The notes under the pieces were generated by a model, which was not told the DNA's origin, made no database searches, and saw nothing but the letters and a program-made list of their open reading frames with translations. Below, piece after piece: positions 1 through 9,210 of a DNA stretch of 64,000 nt (within the stretch, counting starts at the first letter, position 1; each line of letters begins with the position of its first letter). The DNA is taken from positions 62,001-126,000 of the forward strand of contig MSJI02000861.1 in assembly GCA_001931905.2 (NCBI GenBank), written 5' to 3'. The DNA is from Cladosporium sp. IMV 00045. Its lineage: Eukaryota; Ascomycota; Dothideomycetes; Cladosporiales; Cladosporiaceae. Both the position numbers and the translations under genes were made by a program.

Positions 1-1120
1 TGAGGCATCTGCGTAAGATGAAGGCGGCGCCATGCTGGTGGTGTAGGGGTAGACGAAGTTCTGCTGAGAGTTGCTCGGCCTGTAATTGTTGAGATAGCTG
101 CTGCCACCGCTGGGGTTCGTCTGAGCGATGGCATTGTTGCCTCGGGTAGAAGTATAGCTGTTCGAGCCGTCGCTGTGCCAGCCGAACTCTGATGCAGTAC
201 GGTCAAAGGGATCGACAAGTGTTTGGCGGCTGCCCTCCGAAGGGTCGTTGATACCAAAAGGGCTACCCGAAAGTTAGGTCAGATATGGACGGCTAACATG
301 CAGATACGCGACGTACTATACAGAGTAGGATGCATCAGCCGCCCAGTCAACAACGCCATGGACCTCCTCGTTGGAGTTGGCATCGACGTAGGTCAGAAGC
401 CAGTTGCTGGAGATGTCCGTCTCAACACGCCAAACGAGACGAAGCTGGCCCTCAGGTGTTTGAAGGTACATGAGCTTGGCTTTAGGATCCTTCTCGGCAC
501 CGGAAGTGCCCTTGATCACATAAGCTTCGTCTTCGTCTTCCGGCTCAGCAGATGCAGAGTCTGCCTCGACCGGAAGCTGCAAGATGTTGGAAGCGGTCTT
601 CAGCGCCTCGACCGGCTCGACCACATCACGCTTTTGGAGTGGCGACAGCTCAGGGATTTCTCCTTCGAAGAAAGAGCCACCGAACGAGAAAACATCGCCA
701 TTCTTGTCAATCTGCATACTGTTAGCATCGTTTCATGCAGGTGTATTCCATATGACTGACGTTAACGTTGAAGTCGGCGTTGTCGATGTCCAATTCGTTG
801 GCTGTCTGCTTGAAGTGAACGTGCGCAATGCCATTGGCACCAACGTAGTGGTCCTGGACAAGGCGAAATGTAGCACCAGGAGCCTTGTCTTTCACGACAG
901 CGGTCGCAGTGTCGACATAGTCAGCCCTCTTGTCGAGGACCAGACCGTCAACGCTGGACTCAGCCACCGTGGCATTGACATACTCGCTCAACGCCGCCAG
1001 TCGGAAGGCATTGACATCGATCGCACGGCGCTGCACACCGGGTCGTGCTTCAGGTGCTGGGTGACCGCGGACGTAGGCCGCAGAAGAAAGGACGCCGGCG
1101 GCCACAAGAAGGCCACGCAT
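1..1120 (-). CDS. Fungalysin (M36) extracellular metalloproteinase, copy 1, partial
   Basis: This is the 5' part of a secreted zinc endopeptidase gene; the catalytic exons lie beyond the left edge. Exons read 761-1120, 317-711 and 1-262 (continuing), with introns 712-760 (branch site GCTAAC) and 263-316 (GTACGT donor). The product starts with a signal peptide ([19 protein letters not shown]), followed by the fungalysin propeptide and the mature N-terminus with the family stretch Y-P-F-G-I-N-D-P. The exon 2 translation is identical to the copy at 13939-16065. Exon 1 has E instead of G in the QTAN(E/G)LD segment, and exon 3 has a few substitutions near residue 280. No frame-breaking change is visible in the part present, so it looks intact up to the edge. 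Identity is secure; whether it is a second locus or an allele is not. Confidence 0.9.
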
Positions 1121-2685
1121 CTTAACGAAGGGGGAGGATATTGGTCCCTAAAGAATGATTTGCTGGTATATGATGCTTGAGTAGCGAATGTGTTGCTTGC
1201 TTCATTCTCCCAGGAGGCGAAGGCCCAATTTATACGCCTCGAGGGCATGGAGTCCGTATCATTGTACACGCATCCAACACGGAGTAACATCACATCTAGT
1301 CCTCCGTGATCAGGTGTTCCGTCCTGTTGACCAAGATGTTATCAGTTCGCAGCTTCCCATTCTAGCGCAGCTGCACGAGTGCAATATCTGATGCTTTGCT
1401 AGATTCTCCATCTGGGCGGTTGGCCGACGTTATCTCCAACAACCTTCTCAATCGACACCGGATGTCTTGCTTCGCGAAGCCAAGTAACATCGCTCGACCT
1501 CCTAATCTAGCGGCGCCCACTGGCCGTAGTCGTAGCGTGGGACTCCATGGGGTTGTAGTCGTGATTTGCAAGCGCTCAGATGACTCTTCAGCATGGCCTC
1601 GACCATACTGCTGCCCAATAGCCGACTTCTCATCACAACCGGCTACTAGACTAGATATGCCGAAGCGGCAGCGAGCCGTTGCGTGCTTTTGCGTGACGAC
1701 CGAAGAAGTAGTAGGGCTGCTGAATGGCCAGGATGCAGATTGCGCTCCTGCCGCCGCAAGACATAGCGAGCATGCACATGCATGACGAGCTTCCTTTTGT
1801 GGCGACCGGAGAATTTATCAAGAGCTTCCATGCTTCTTCCATTGCATTCAATGGCTCCGGTCCTGGATCGATGTAAATCCAGGTTGGCTCGAACAAGTGG
1901 CCTGCCAAGGACAAGCACTTTGGTCTGGTCGTCGGCCTGCAGGCTAGTCAGTGCTCTCCTGCTTGTAAACGCAAGCGTCCATCGCTCAGCTTTGCTTCGA
2001 TAGCGTGAATAGTATGCTTCAGTAAGGGGCTAAATTCCTTGTCTGTGTACTTGTTGACAAGCGAGACGTCGTTCAGAGGTCCTGTGAGGTCGATACTTCG
2101 CCGCGCTACTATAAGGTGCATATGCCAAGACCGAGGTTCTGATGATTGTTAACCTACCTGCCTAATTAGTGGATAGCGAATGATCTGTGAGTGTGGATAG
2201 ATGTCGAAACAGAATGCCACATGATGGACAAGACGGTAGCATTAATGTATGAAATGTGGCTTACGCTAACAATCAATAGCACATATGTTCGCCGTGCATG
2301 TAAGTACGTCTCGTGAAAGTCGAGATTGCTTCTTCGGCGCTTTAGGGCTTATCTTATCAGAGCAAATCACAAGGTGGTTATCGTTGGTCAAACGTCCTTG
2401 GTACGTTCCGCTGCGGTGTGTGGGTAGGTGTCAAGAATCCAAGCAACTATTGGATGATCAGACGTTGGGACTTGGTACTTTGCAAAGCGCTTGACTTTGG
2501 GAAGCACTGGGAGCTTTCTGGTATCGAGCGAAAGGTGCGTGTGTTGGGATGTGAGTCGCCAATCAAGTTCACAAAATGAACCCGTCCTATGAGTGCATGA
2601 CCGTTTCGAATCTTCTGACAAGAATTAATACATCCATTTGGTTCGAGGGATCTTACAGCGAATGACCGCTTTATTGTATCAAGTC
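1121..2685. other. Intergenic stretch, copy 1
   Basis: Holds the fungalysin promoter and the 3' flank of PRP6. Short open frames occur (for example 1651-1914 minus, 87 codons, also open in copy 2), but none resembles a known family. The substitutions between copies here change amino acids as often as not, so I do not call a gene. Confidence 0.5.
1229..1234 (-). promoter_or_regulatory. Probable TATA box of fungalysin copy 1
   Basis: TATAAA on the minus strand about 110 bases upstream of the ATG. It is kept in copy 2 at 16174-16179 despite a neighbouring substitution. Confidence 0.45.
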
Positions 2686-4413
2686 CTACTCCAGTAGCTT
2701 CGCAACCTTCTTCAACACAGCCTCAGTACCTACACCCGCGTTCTCCGGCGCCTTCCATACGGCTTGCCAAACCTCGCCGTGCCTAGGTTCGTTTAGCACA
2801 CACTTACTGACAACGTCACCCCTCTTCTCTTCGGTTCCGTGCTGCAATAAGAATTTGTACCACCAGGCCCACGTGTCGCCGTAGTCTGGGTCGAGAATGG
2901 CAGCTTTCTGAAACCATGCGTCTGCCTTCTCGAGCTTTCGCTCTGCCCAGAAAATGCGTGCTGCAGTGGCGAAGAGGATGGGATCGTTGTCGGCTTTCTG
3001 AATCGCCTCGAGAATACGAGGCTTCCGTTGTGTGCGAGCCTCCAGATGCCAGATCCGCTCGCTCCAGACAAGACCGCTGGTAGGGCATTCCTGGAGAGCT
3101 TGGGCCATCTTTGCGTTGGCGGCCGGTAGATTCTTTGCACGCCACTCCAGACGAACGCTTTCCGTCCAGAGCTCCGGGGACTTCTTCACTGCCAGACGGG
3201 CGCGATCGAGGATGGAACGTGCTTTCACAACAACGCCCATCTTCTCCTCCAATCGACTTGCGAGCAGCCAAAGAGGAACGGATTGTGGGCATGCCCGTGT
3301 GCCCGTATTGAAAGCCTCACGCGCTTGCGGGAGCATGTTCTTTGACTCATATAGCTGACCTTTCATCATCCAGAGTTTGTCGGCTTTGGCGTAAATTTGC
3401 AGGCCCTCGTTCACCAGTGCCAATGCAGCATCAATGTCGCCTAGTTGGCGCTCAAAAACAGCGGACTTTATCCAAACGCGATCAGTGCCAGCTTCCGAGC
3501 GCGCAGTTGCGAGGAGTTCGCGGGCTTTCTGCGATTCGCCATTCTCTGCCTCGAGCTTAACAGCTTCGAGCCAGATGTTCTCGTTGCCAGGGTTCTGTTG
3601 AAAGGCAAGGCCGAGGACTTTTCGAGCCTCATCGATTGAGCCAGATTGCCATTTCTCGCGTGCAAGCTGCATCCAAAGCACTTCTGACGTTGGACAAGCT
3701 TCGACGGCTTTCTCGAGTAATGACCAGAGTGCTTCGCGGGTGCCATGATTACGCTCCAGGTCCGCCGCTGCGAGATAGACGCTTTTCCTGTTATAAAAGA
3801 CTCTGATCGCATAGGCATAAATGGCGCGCGCTGTCTCAAATTTTCCACGTCCAGTGGAAGCCTTGGCGTCATCGAGCCATATCTGTTTCCTGTCGTCGTC
3901 CTCGTCCAGAGTCCAGCCCAATGTCTCCCGGATGATTGCTTGACATGTGATTGGTGCGCCTTCCTCTTCACAAATTTCTGCTTGAGTTATCCATTCTTCG
4001 CGCTTGAGCATGGCACTAACCTTTGCCAATGCCTTCACTGCACGATCCATGACCTTGAATACCATGTCACTCTTGCCAACCTGTTCTTGTAGGCGAGCTG
4101 CAGCAACCCAAATTTCGTAGCTCGCTGGAATGGCCTGGCGAGCTTTGTTCAAAACCTTCTGCGCCTGATCGGGTTCTTCGAGTCGTGCGAGTGCAAGCCA
4201 AAGTTCCACAGACAGAGGAATGATCTCTGTGGCTTTGGCGAGTAGCAAACGAGCATCGGCGGGATCCTCTTCCAGGTTGACGGCTTCCTTCCAGATTGCC
4301 ACTGATTGCGGGATGTGGTCCAACGCTTTCCGCAGTACTCTTTTCTTCGCCGCAGGTACAGTCTCAAGCTTCATAGCCTCGATCCAAAGCCTGACCGATC
4401 GATCATTGTTCTC
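2686..4413 (-). CDS. PRP6: Pre-mRNA splicing factor Prp1/Prp6, copy 1, truncated at assembly gap
   Basis: This is the C-terminal 575 codons of the U4/U6.U5 tri-snRNP scaffold protein, made almost wholly of HAT/TPR-type helical repeats (recurring W..A..E and A..L motifs). The reading frame is open up to the run of N at 4414-4433, where it stops for lack of sequence, not because of a mutation. Compared with the complete copy at 17608-20530 I see five amino-acid differences in the shared part (T/I, K/R, V/I, V/A, A/V) against many silent changes. That pattern points to a copy that is, or recently was, functional. The N-terminal Prp1 domain and first exon are missing here. Confidence 0.93.
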   Translation of the reverse strand, partial: ENNDRSVRLWIEAMKLETVPAAKKRVLRKALDHIPQSVAIWKEAVNLEEDPADARLLLAKATEIIPLSVELWLALARLEEPDQAQKVLNKARQAIPASYEIWVAAARLQEQVGKSDMVFKVMDRAVKALAKVSAMLKREEWITQAEICEEEGAPITCQAIIRETLGWTLDEDDDRKQIWLDDAKASTGRGKFETARAIYAYAIRVFYNRKSVYLAAADLERNHGTREALWSLLEKAVEACPTSEVLWMQLAREKWQSGSIDEARKVLGLAFQQNPGNENIWLEAVKLEAENGESQKARELLATARSEAGTDRVWIKSAVFERQLGDIDAALALVNEGLQIYAKADKLWMMKGQLYESKNMLPQAREAFNTGTRACPQSVPLWLLASRLEEKMGVVVKARSILDRARLAVKKSPELWTESVRLEWRAKNLPAANAKMAQALQECPTSGLVWSERIWHLEARTQRKPRILEAIQKADNDPILFATAARIFWAERKLEKADAWFQKAAILDPDYGDTWAWWYKFLLQHGTEEKRGDVVSKCVLNEPRHGEVWQAVWKAPENAGVGTEAVLKKVAKLLE

Positions 4414-4433
4414 NNNNNNNNNNNNNNNNNNNN
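4414..4433. other. Assembly gap of 20 N
   Basis: Exactly 20 N. The left flank is the middle of PRP6 on the minus strand and the right flank is the last exon of VAC14 on the plus strand. Such a short gap cannot hold the missing parts of both genes if the order is correct, so N is a placeholder and not a measured length. Confidence 0.97.
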
Positions 4434-5014
4434 CCTATCTGAGGATGCAACTCCTCGAGCCTGAACGCTTCCCTCATCTTTACAAGTGCCTCTACGGTCT
4501 GCTGATGCTCTTGCCACAATCGAGCGCCTTCGCAGCTTTGAAGAATCGTCTGAACTCCGTTAGCGCGATAGGCTATCTGCATATTGCACCCCGGACCAGT
4601 GGTATCCCGCCGACCACGCCATCGAGCGTCAGCACCTTTGAACGCCAGACTCGCCTCAAGAGCCGTGAGGAAGGCGGCATCAGATGGACTGAGCTACTCG
4701 AGAAGTTCAGGACAACGCAAGACCGTGTGCGGCGTGCTCAGTTGCGTCAGCTGAATCCACATATGGAGGAAGCTCAAGCAGATTCTCCTTTAGAAAGAGC
4801 CTCGGACGGAAACCGCGGCGGCAAGAAGCCCATGGTGTTGACAGATCGATCTCAGCGTCCAAACAGCGTAGCGAGTTTTACAAGGCAAGCCGGAGCTGGT
4901 GGCCCGACCACGCCTACTGGCGCTGGAACGGCCAAGGCCAAGACCGGGGGAGGTTTGAGCGGCCTTGGTAGACTTGCTGGCGGCGTCGCTGGGAAGGGCA
5001 AAGGAAAGAAGTGA
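4434..5014 (+). CDS. VAC14: VAC14 C-terminus, 5' part missing at gap
   Basis: This is the last 192 codons of the scaffold of the Fab1/PIKfyve PI(3,5)P2 kinase complex, which works on the vacuole membrane. The frame entering from the gap carries the most conserved block of the family, including [20 protein letters not shown] and [19 protein letters not shown]. It is followed by an [11 protein letters not shown] segment and a low-complexity Gly/Ala/Thr tail ending GKGKGKK. Full-length fungal Vac14 is about 850-900 residues, so roughly three quarters, with the HEAT repeats, lies in unassembled or displaced sequence. No start codon is available. Confidence 0.9.
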
Positions 5015-5167
5015 GCTTGTTATTACCTTACTCACCAGGATACTAGGCCGGCAGTGTTTATTTAAGCAAGCGTGGCGTTTCACGGACTAGACTAATCGAA
5101 CGATCTTACGAAGTTCCAGACTCTCGTTTCACTTCACCATGCAAAGATATCAACTTCTACAGCCGAC

Positions 5168-6061
5168 TCAAGCCCCAAATCCCGTCCCAGTGCTCTCTGT
5201 GATGCCTCCATCAACCACAAGCGTTTGACTGGTCACATACCTACTCGCGCCACTTGCCAACCAAACCACCGCATTCGCCACATCCTCCCCTCTTCCCATC
5301 CAACCCATCGGCACATTATGCTGCATTATCCTCGCCCCAACTTCCCGGTCTTCAGGTCTCCCACTGTTCGCCAGATTCTCCACCAACGGGGTGTACATCA
5401 ATCCCGGGACGACCGCATTGCACCTGATCTGCTTCGGTGCATACATCGCCCCCGTCGCTCGCGTGAACTGCAACACAGCCGCCTTCGCAGATGCGTACGC
5501 GATTTGCGGTTTGCCGATATAGCGCAGCGCGGTGATCGAGGCGTTGTTGATGATGCTGCCACCGGATAGTGAAGTCTGCGATTCCATGATTGGTAGCACT
5601 GCGTGGCAGAGGCGGTAAACGGAGTTGAGATTCAGATCGATCTGCGCCATCCACGTCGCTTCGGACATGCTTGCCGCGCTGCCTGGAGATGTCATGCCAA
5701 CGTTGTTGACGAGGATGTCAATCCTGCCATGCTTCGCCACAGCCGCCGAGACGAAAGCTTCCACATCGCTCTGCGAGGTCACGTCCGCGGCCATCACCTC
5801 GATGTTGCAGTCTGAGAATTCGGCCAGGAGACGCGATTTGGTGCGCTCCGCGGCGGACAAATATAAGTCGCACCCGAAGATTTTCACCCCATTGGAAGCG
5901 AGAAGGCGTGCTATGGCGGCTCCGTTGCCCCAGGTTGTGCTTGTTGGTGAGCCGACTTGGCCGATGCCTGTTATCAAGGCGATGCGGTTGCGGAGGTCGG
6001 GGTAGATTGGGGAGACGGCGGGGAGGGGTGGTTCTTGTGGTGTTGGGGGCGGTGCGGACAT
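5168..6061 (-). CDS. Short-chain dehydrogenase/reductase (classical SDR)
   Basis: A single-exon, 297-residue oxidoreductase of unknown substrate. The NAD(P) site is TGIGQVGSPTSTTWGNG (residues 31-47), a glycine-rich loop longer than the usual TGxxxGxG. NNVG lies at 119-122 and the catalytic triad is S175, Y189 and K193 in the YASAK motif. The C-terminal VVDGG is typical of the FabG/2,3-dihydroxy-2,3-dihydro-p-hydroxybenzoate-type SDRs. The start was chosen as the first ATG of the open frame, before a proline-rich leader. It is transcribed divergently from the gene at 6599. Cytosolic location is inferred because there is no signal peptide. Confidence 0.88.
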   Translation of the reverse strand: MSAPPPTPQEPPLPAVSPIYPDLRNRIALITGIGQVGSPTSTTWGNGAAIARLLASNGVKIFGCDLYLSAAERTKSRLLAEFSDCNIEVMAADVTSQSDVEAFVSAAVAKHGRIDILVNNVGMTSPGSAASMSEATWMAQIDLNLNSVYRLCHAVLPIMESQTSLSGGSIINNASITALRYIGKPQIAYASAKAAVLQFTRATGAMYAPKQIRCNAVVPGLMYTPLVENLANSGRPEDREVGARIMQHNVPMGWMGRGEDVANAVVWLASGASRYVTSQTLVVDGGITESTGTGFGA

Positions 6062-6598
6062 TATGATGTCTCGACTCGAGCTGATGCTATGTGGAAGGGT
6101 TGGTTTGATGTTGTAGAAGTGAGGTCTATTCGATCTATGAATTTAACAAGCGTGCAACGAGTGCAGGTGCGTCTTTGGAACGGAGTTATGCTGAAATTGT
6201 AGATTCAAGTGGTTAAATTTGGCAAACACTGCTGTCTTTTGTATGCTACAGGAGTTTCGGGTATAACAGCGAAATCGGTACCTAGTCTGTCCGCATCCTG
6301 TGTACTGTTCGGTGTCGAAAGCATGTCGTGAACCCAAATCTCCGCACGACATTCCCTCGGCTTTGGGTAGTCATCAATAAAATGCAGCATGCCTGATCTT
6401 TGTCAAGATTTAGTATGAGACTGGCCATAATTACGATACTTTCCCATGCTTTATCACCAGCACATTTGTCTGAGTCGGCATACAGCACGTCAAGTATCGC
6501 AAAGCTTCTGGTGCAAACACAATCGGAACATACTCTGCGATTCCACAGCTCCACTCAGCTCCACACGAAATCGATAGACTAGGCGACAAACCCATTCA
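6062..6598. other. Divergent intergenic region
   Basis: 537 bases between the starts of the SDR (minus) and the C11orf54-like gene (plus), so it must hold both promoters. I see no distinctive element and no coding potential. Confidence 0.5.
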
Positions 6599-7564
6599 AT
6601 GCCGACGATGGAAACAATCAGATATCAACTGGATCCTCCGAGCCTCGAAGAGCTTGCGAGTACACTCCGACCAGCACTGAAGGAGAACTACGATCAATCC
6701 TCCATCAGTGTCGAAACATGTCCCGATCTCCGCAAACCTCCCTTCCATCTAGCCACAGAAGGACTGTCTGGAAACGAACGAATTGCAGATATCGGGGGGC
6801 AAGCTAATTTGTTCCCCTCGCCTCGTTTCGACTGCAAGTACTCCCTACCTGCCATTGCTAAAGACATGGAAATGGACCCAAAGGGAGGCAGTTTAATCGG
6901 AGCTGGAGCTGGCCCTTTCCATGTTATCAATACGAATTCCGAGCTCGCGCCAAACCTCAGCTGGAAAGGCGGGTTTAATAACATCGAGAATCAGACTCAC
7001 TTCGCCAAAGTCAACAAGCCAGATCAGTCGGTGCGTGTGGAGAGATGTCCCAGCACCGACTGCGCTCTCATGATAAACCTTTACGGCTCCGCCGGCCATA
7101 TTGGACCGGTCCTCAAAATCACCGCGCGCGGCCGCAAGGGTTCACAAAAGAGCTTCACCGAATGTATCCGGAACGCCTTGCACTCCACGTACGGTGACTC
7201 TCGAACGATCAGTCTGGGCGGCGCGTTCGTCATCAAATCAGGCCGCTCACACTACCACGTCATGCCCGACTTTCCCTCGGCGCCTTTCGAATCACCAAAA
7301 CAGCTCAACGATTGGTTGACTTATCATGACTTCGAAGCGCCTATCGTATGTTTGTCGGTGATGCATTCCGCAGACGAAGGAAAGGCCATGGGTTTGCGCA
7401 TGGAGCATACGCACTGCTTTGGCGCCATCAAGGAGAACAAAGGCGGACATTACCATTATGATCATGGTGGTGATGTTGAGTATGAGGCCTACTTCAATAC
7501 CGCCAAGGTCATTTATCGAATCGATAAACCAGAAGTGACGCTTGAGCGTGACTTGCACGATTGA
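6599..7564 (+). CDS. C11orf54-like (DUF1907) zinc-dependent ester hydrolase
   Basis: An intronless, 321-residue homologue of human C11orf54/PTD012, a zinc-binding protein with ester hydrolase activity in vitro. Diagnostic motifs are GAGAGPFHV (101-109), HVMPDFP (220-226), EHTHCF (269-274) and the zinc-ligand cluster GGHYHYDHG (282-290). The length matches the family (about 315). The first ATG gives MPTMETIRYQ; the second methionine, three codons on, is an equally possible start. The biological substrate is not established for the family. Confidence 0.9.
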   Translation: MPTMETIRYQLDPPSLEELASTLRPALKENYDQSSISVETCPDLRKPPFHLATEGLSGNERIADIGGQANLFPSPRFDCKYSLPAIAKDMEMDPKGGSLIGAGAGPFHVINTNSELAPNLSWKGGFNNIENQTHFAKVNKPDQSVRVERCPSTDCALMINLYGSAGHIGPVLKITARGRKGSQKSFTECIRNALHSTYGDSRTISLGGAFVIKSGRSHYHVMPDFPSAPFESPKQLNDWLTYHDFEAPIVCLSVMHSADEGKAMGLRMEHTHCFGAIKENKGGHYHYDHGGDVEYEAYFNTAKVIYRIDKPEVTLERDLHD

Positions 7565-8954
7565 ACGAGCAAGAGGGTCGAGAGGCAAGCAAGTACTCGA
7601 TGGAGACATGGAACGAACAACGATGTAGCGTATCACAGCAACACGTCGAAGAACCTTTACCGTTTTGGGAGGAAATCCGATACCACCGTCATGTAAAGCG
7701 ATATCGCAGGAGCTGGCTCGGAAATCTAGAAGTCTTGGAACGCATGTCATGGGATTCATGAATCCTTCTCATCAAAAGAAATTTTCCAAAATTCTTCCGC
7801 AATACAGCCACAAGTCTTGTCTTCGAACAGATCTATTCGATGTAGACGCAAATACTGTTGTTGTTCTGTATGTACATCAAAGCTAATGGCACCACTCAAT
7901 ACTGTTATATCGAATGGCAAAGACGAGTGAAACTCGCAATAGCAGAGCATCCTTTTTCTTGAGTGGAATACTCCACGAGTCCATGCTTTTAGGTGCGCAA
8001 GCTTTGGCAACATCGATCCACGGAGGGTTGCACATCGACAGCTATATCGGGACGATGCAGTCCGGATTGTCATGTTTTGCCGCCCGATTTCGTTGTCACC
8101 AACGGGCACCAACATGCTTAGCTGAGCATATCGCCCTTGCACGTCAGGCAGAATATGAGCATGAGAAGTACGGTCTCTTGTTAGAGCTCGTTTCTGATAC
8201 TGTTGAGAAGAGGAGCACAGTGAAAGCGAACCTGTCTAGAATTTAGATCAGCCTTGTCCACATTATGCTATGCATGAATGCCAGTCATCTCCCTGTTACC
8301 GAGACTGCTGTCGGAAGTGCATGCAAGACTCGATGTCCCTCCCAACTTCTGCGTGAAGCTAGATCGTGTCTCCATCTCATTTAGAGATCCGAAGCCGCCG
8401 GTAACCCTACTGAGGCCATTCTTGTGAATGCTTGGCTTCAGTCTCCCTCGCCGATCTTCTCAGCCACCCGACAATCCTTCCGCTGCATGAGTGCATTGGG
8501 TGTCGACCGATGTGTTGGCCTTTCCGGCGCTTAAGAAAAAATATACACGCGGTCTACCATCTTTCTGGAGCGGATCACACGTGGGAACGCATGCAGGATA
8601 TGCCGACGCGTTTTCGAACGACTGCATATCCGGCCCACATCGTGGTAACCGACAATAATGTCAGCAGGATGGGGTTCCAACTCTGGGAAATCGCCTCACA
8701 AGGGAACGGGACCGGCTCCAGTTCAGGCTGCTATTCCGGAGCGAGTGTAGGAGGTGGAGGTTCGATGATTTCTACGCAGATTGCTCGCTCCGGCGTGAAG
8801 CAGCAGCACGGCTCGTGCTCGGGAGCCGCTTTCAAGCCGATAACGGCCGCAGGGACAAAATAAAGCAGGCTTGGCCTCTCGCCAATTCGTACTCTTCCCT
8901 GCACTCGTTGGGACACTGCCAAGGTGACGGTGTTTGGTAGGACGACATTAGTTT

Positions 8955-8963
8955 TTATCTGAT
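8955..8963 (-). promoter_or_regulatory. Perfect SreA-type iron-GATA motif
   Basis: Reads ATCAGATAA on the minus strand, an exact match to ATCWGATAA, the motif bound by the fungal iron repressor SreA/SRE. It lies about 250 bases before the ATG of the siderophore transporter. Function is inferred from motif and location. Confidence 0.6.
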
Positions 8964-9120
8964 CATCAGATTGCACCAGTCGCTTGCTCTCATACGGTGC
9001 TCAAAGTCTTGGAAGTACGCCAACAGCCGACTCTCGCCAGGCGATGCGTAGGGCAACGAGTTTCCACTTTTCTGACTGGCGAGGACTCGTCAGTTTCATA
9101 TATTGCCAGCATGTCGCTCT

Positions 9121-9129
9121 CTCTGATAA
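9121..9129 (+). promoter_or_regulatory. Near-match iron-GATA motif
   Basis: CTCTGATAA differs from ATCWGATAA only at the first base. It lies about 80 bases before the transporter ATG, perhaps within the 5' leader. It supports iron-dependent control together with the perfect site upstream. Confidence 0.4.
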
Positions 9130-9210
9130 GGTCGCTGGATCTTCATAGCAGATCAGAATTCGACATCTCAAGTCCCGACGATCCGGAATCGATCGCACAA
9201 GTTCAGTACG

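Larger units (their letters stand above)
1..4413. repeat. Segmental duplication, copy 1 (truncated by gap)
   Basis: Nearly the same DNA as 14946-19335: base 1 aligns to 14946 and base 4413 to 19335. I count about 14 mismatches in the first 230 aligned bases and 7 in the first 180 coding bases of PRP6, all 7 silent. The 23-base offset change comes from small deletions in copy 2 around 17400-17470, between the two genes. The copy runs off the left edge of the window and ends exactly at the N gap, so neither true boundary is visible. Confidence 0.95.
7565..9210. other. Long intergenic region upstream of the siderophore transporter
   Basis: 1.65 kb with only short unconvincing frames; the longest (8432-8863 plus) is Gly/Ser-rich and resembles nothing known. 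Its useful content is the two iron-GATA-type motifs at 8955-8963 and 9121-9129. Confidence 0.5.

Noticed and set aside
1651..1914. 87-codon minus frame also open in the second copy (16596-16859)
   Set aside because: Conserved between copies only because the DNA is about 95% alike; the few changes alter residues, and overlapping frames are open too. No domain.
4220..4433. Open frame reading through the N gap into VAC14
   Set aside because: The part left of the gap is antisense to PRP6; the continuity is created by N.
8432..8863. 143-codon plus frame before the siderophore transporter
   Set aside because: Gly/Ser-rich, no start context or homology; more likely promoter sequence.
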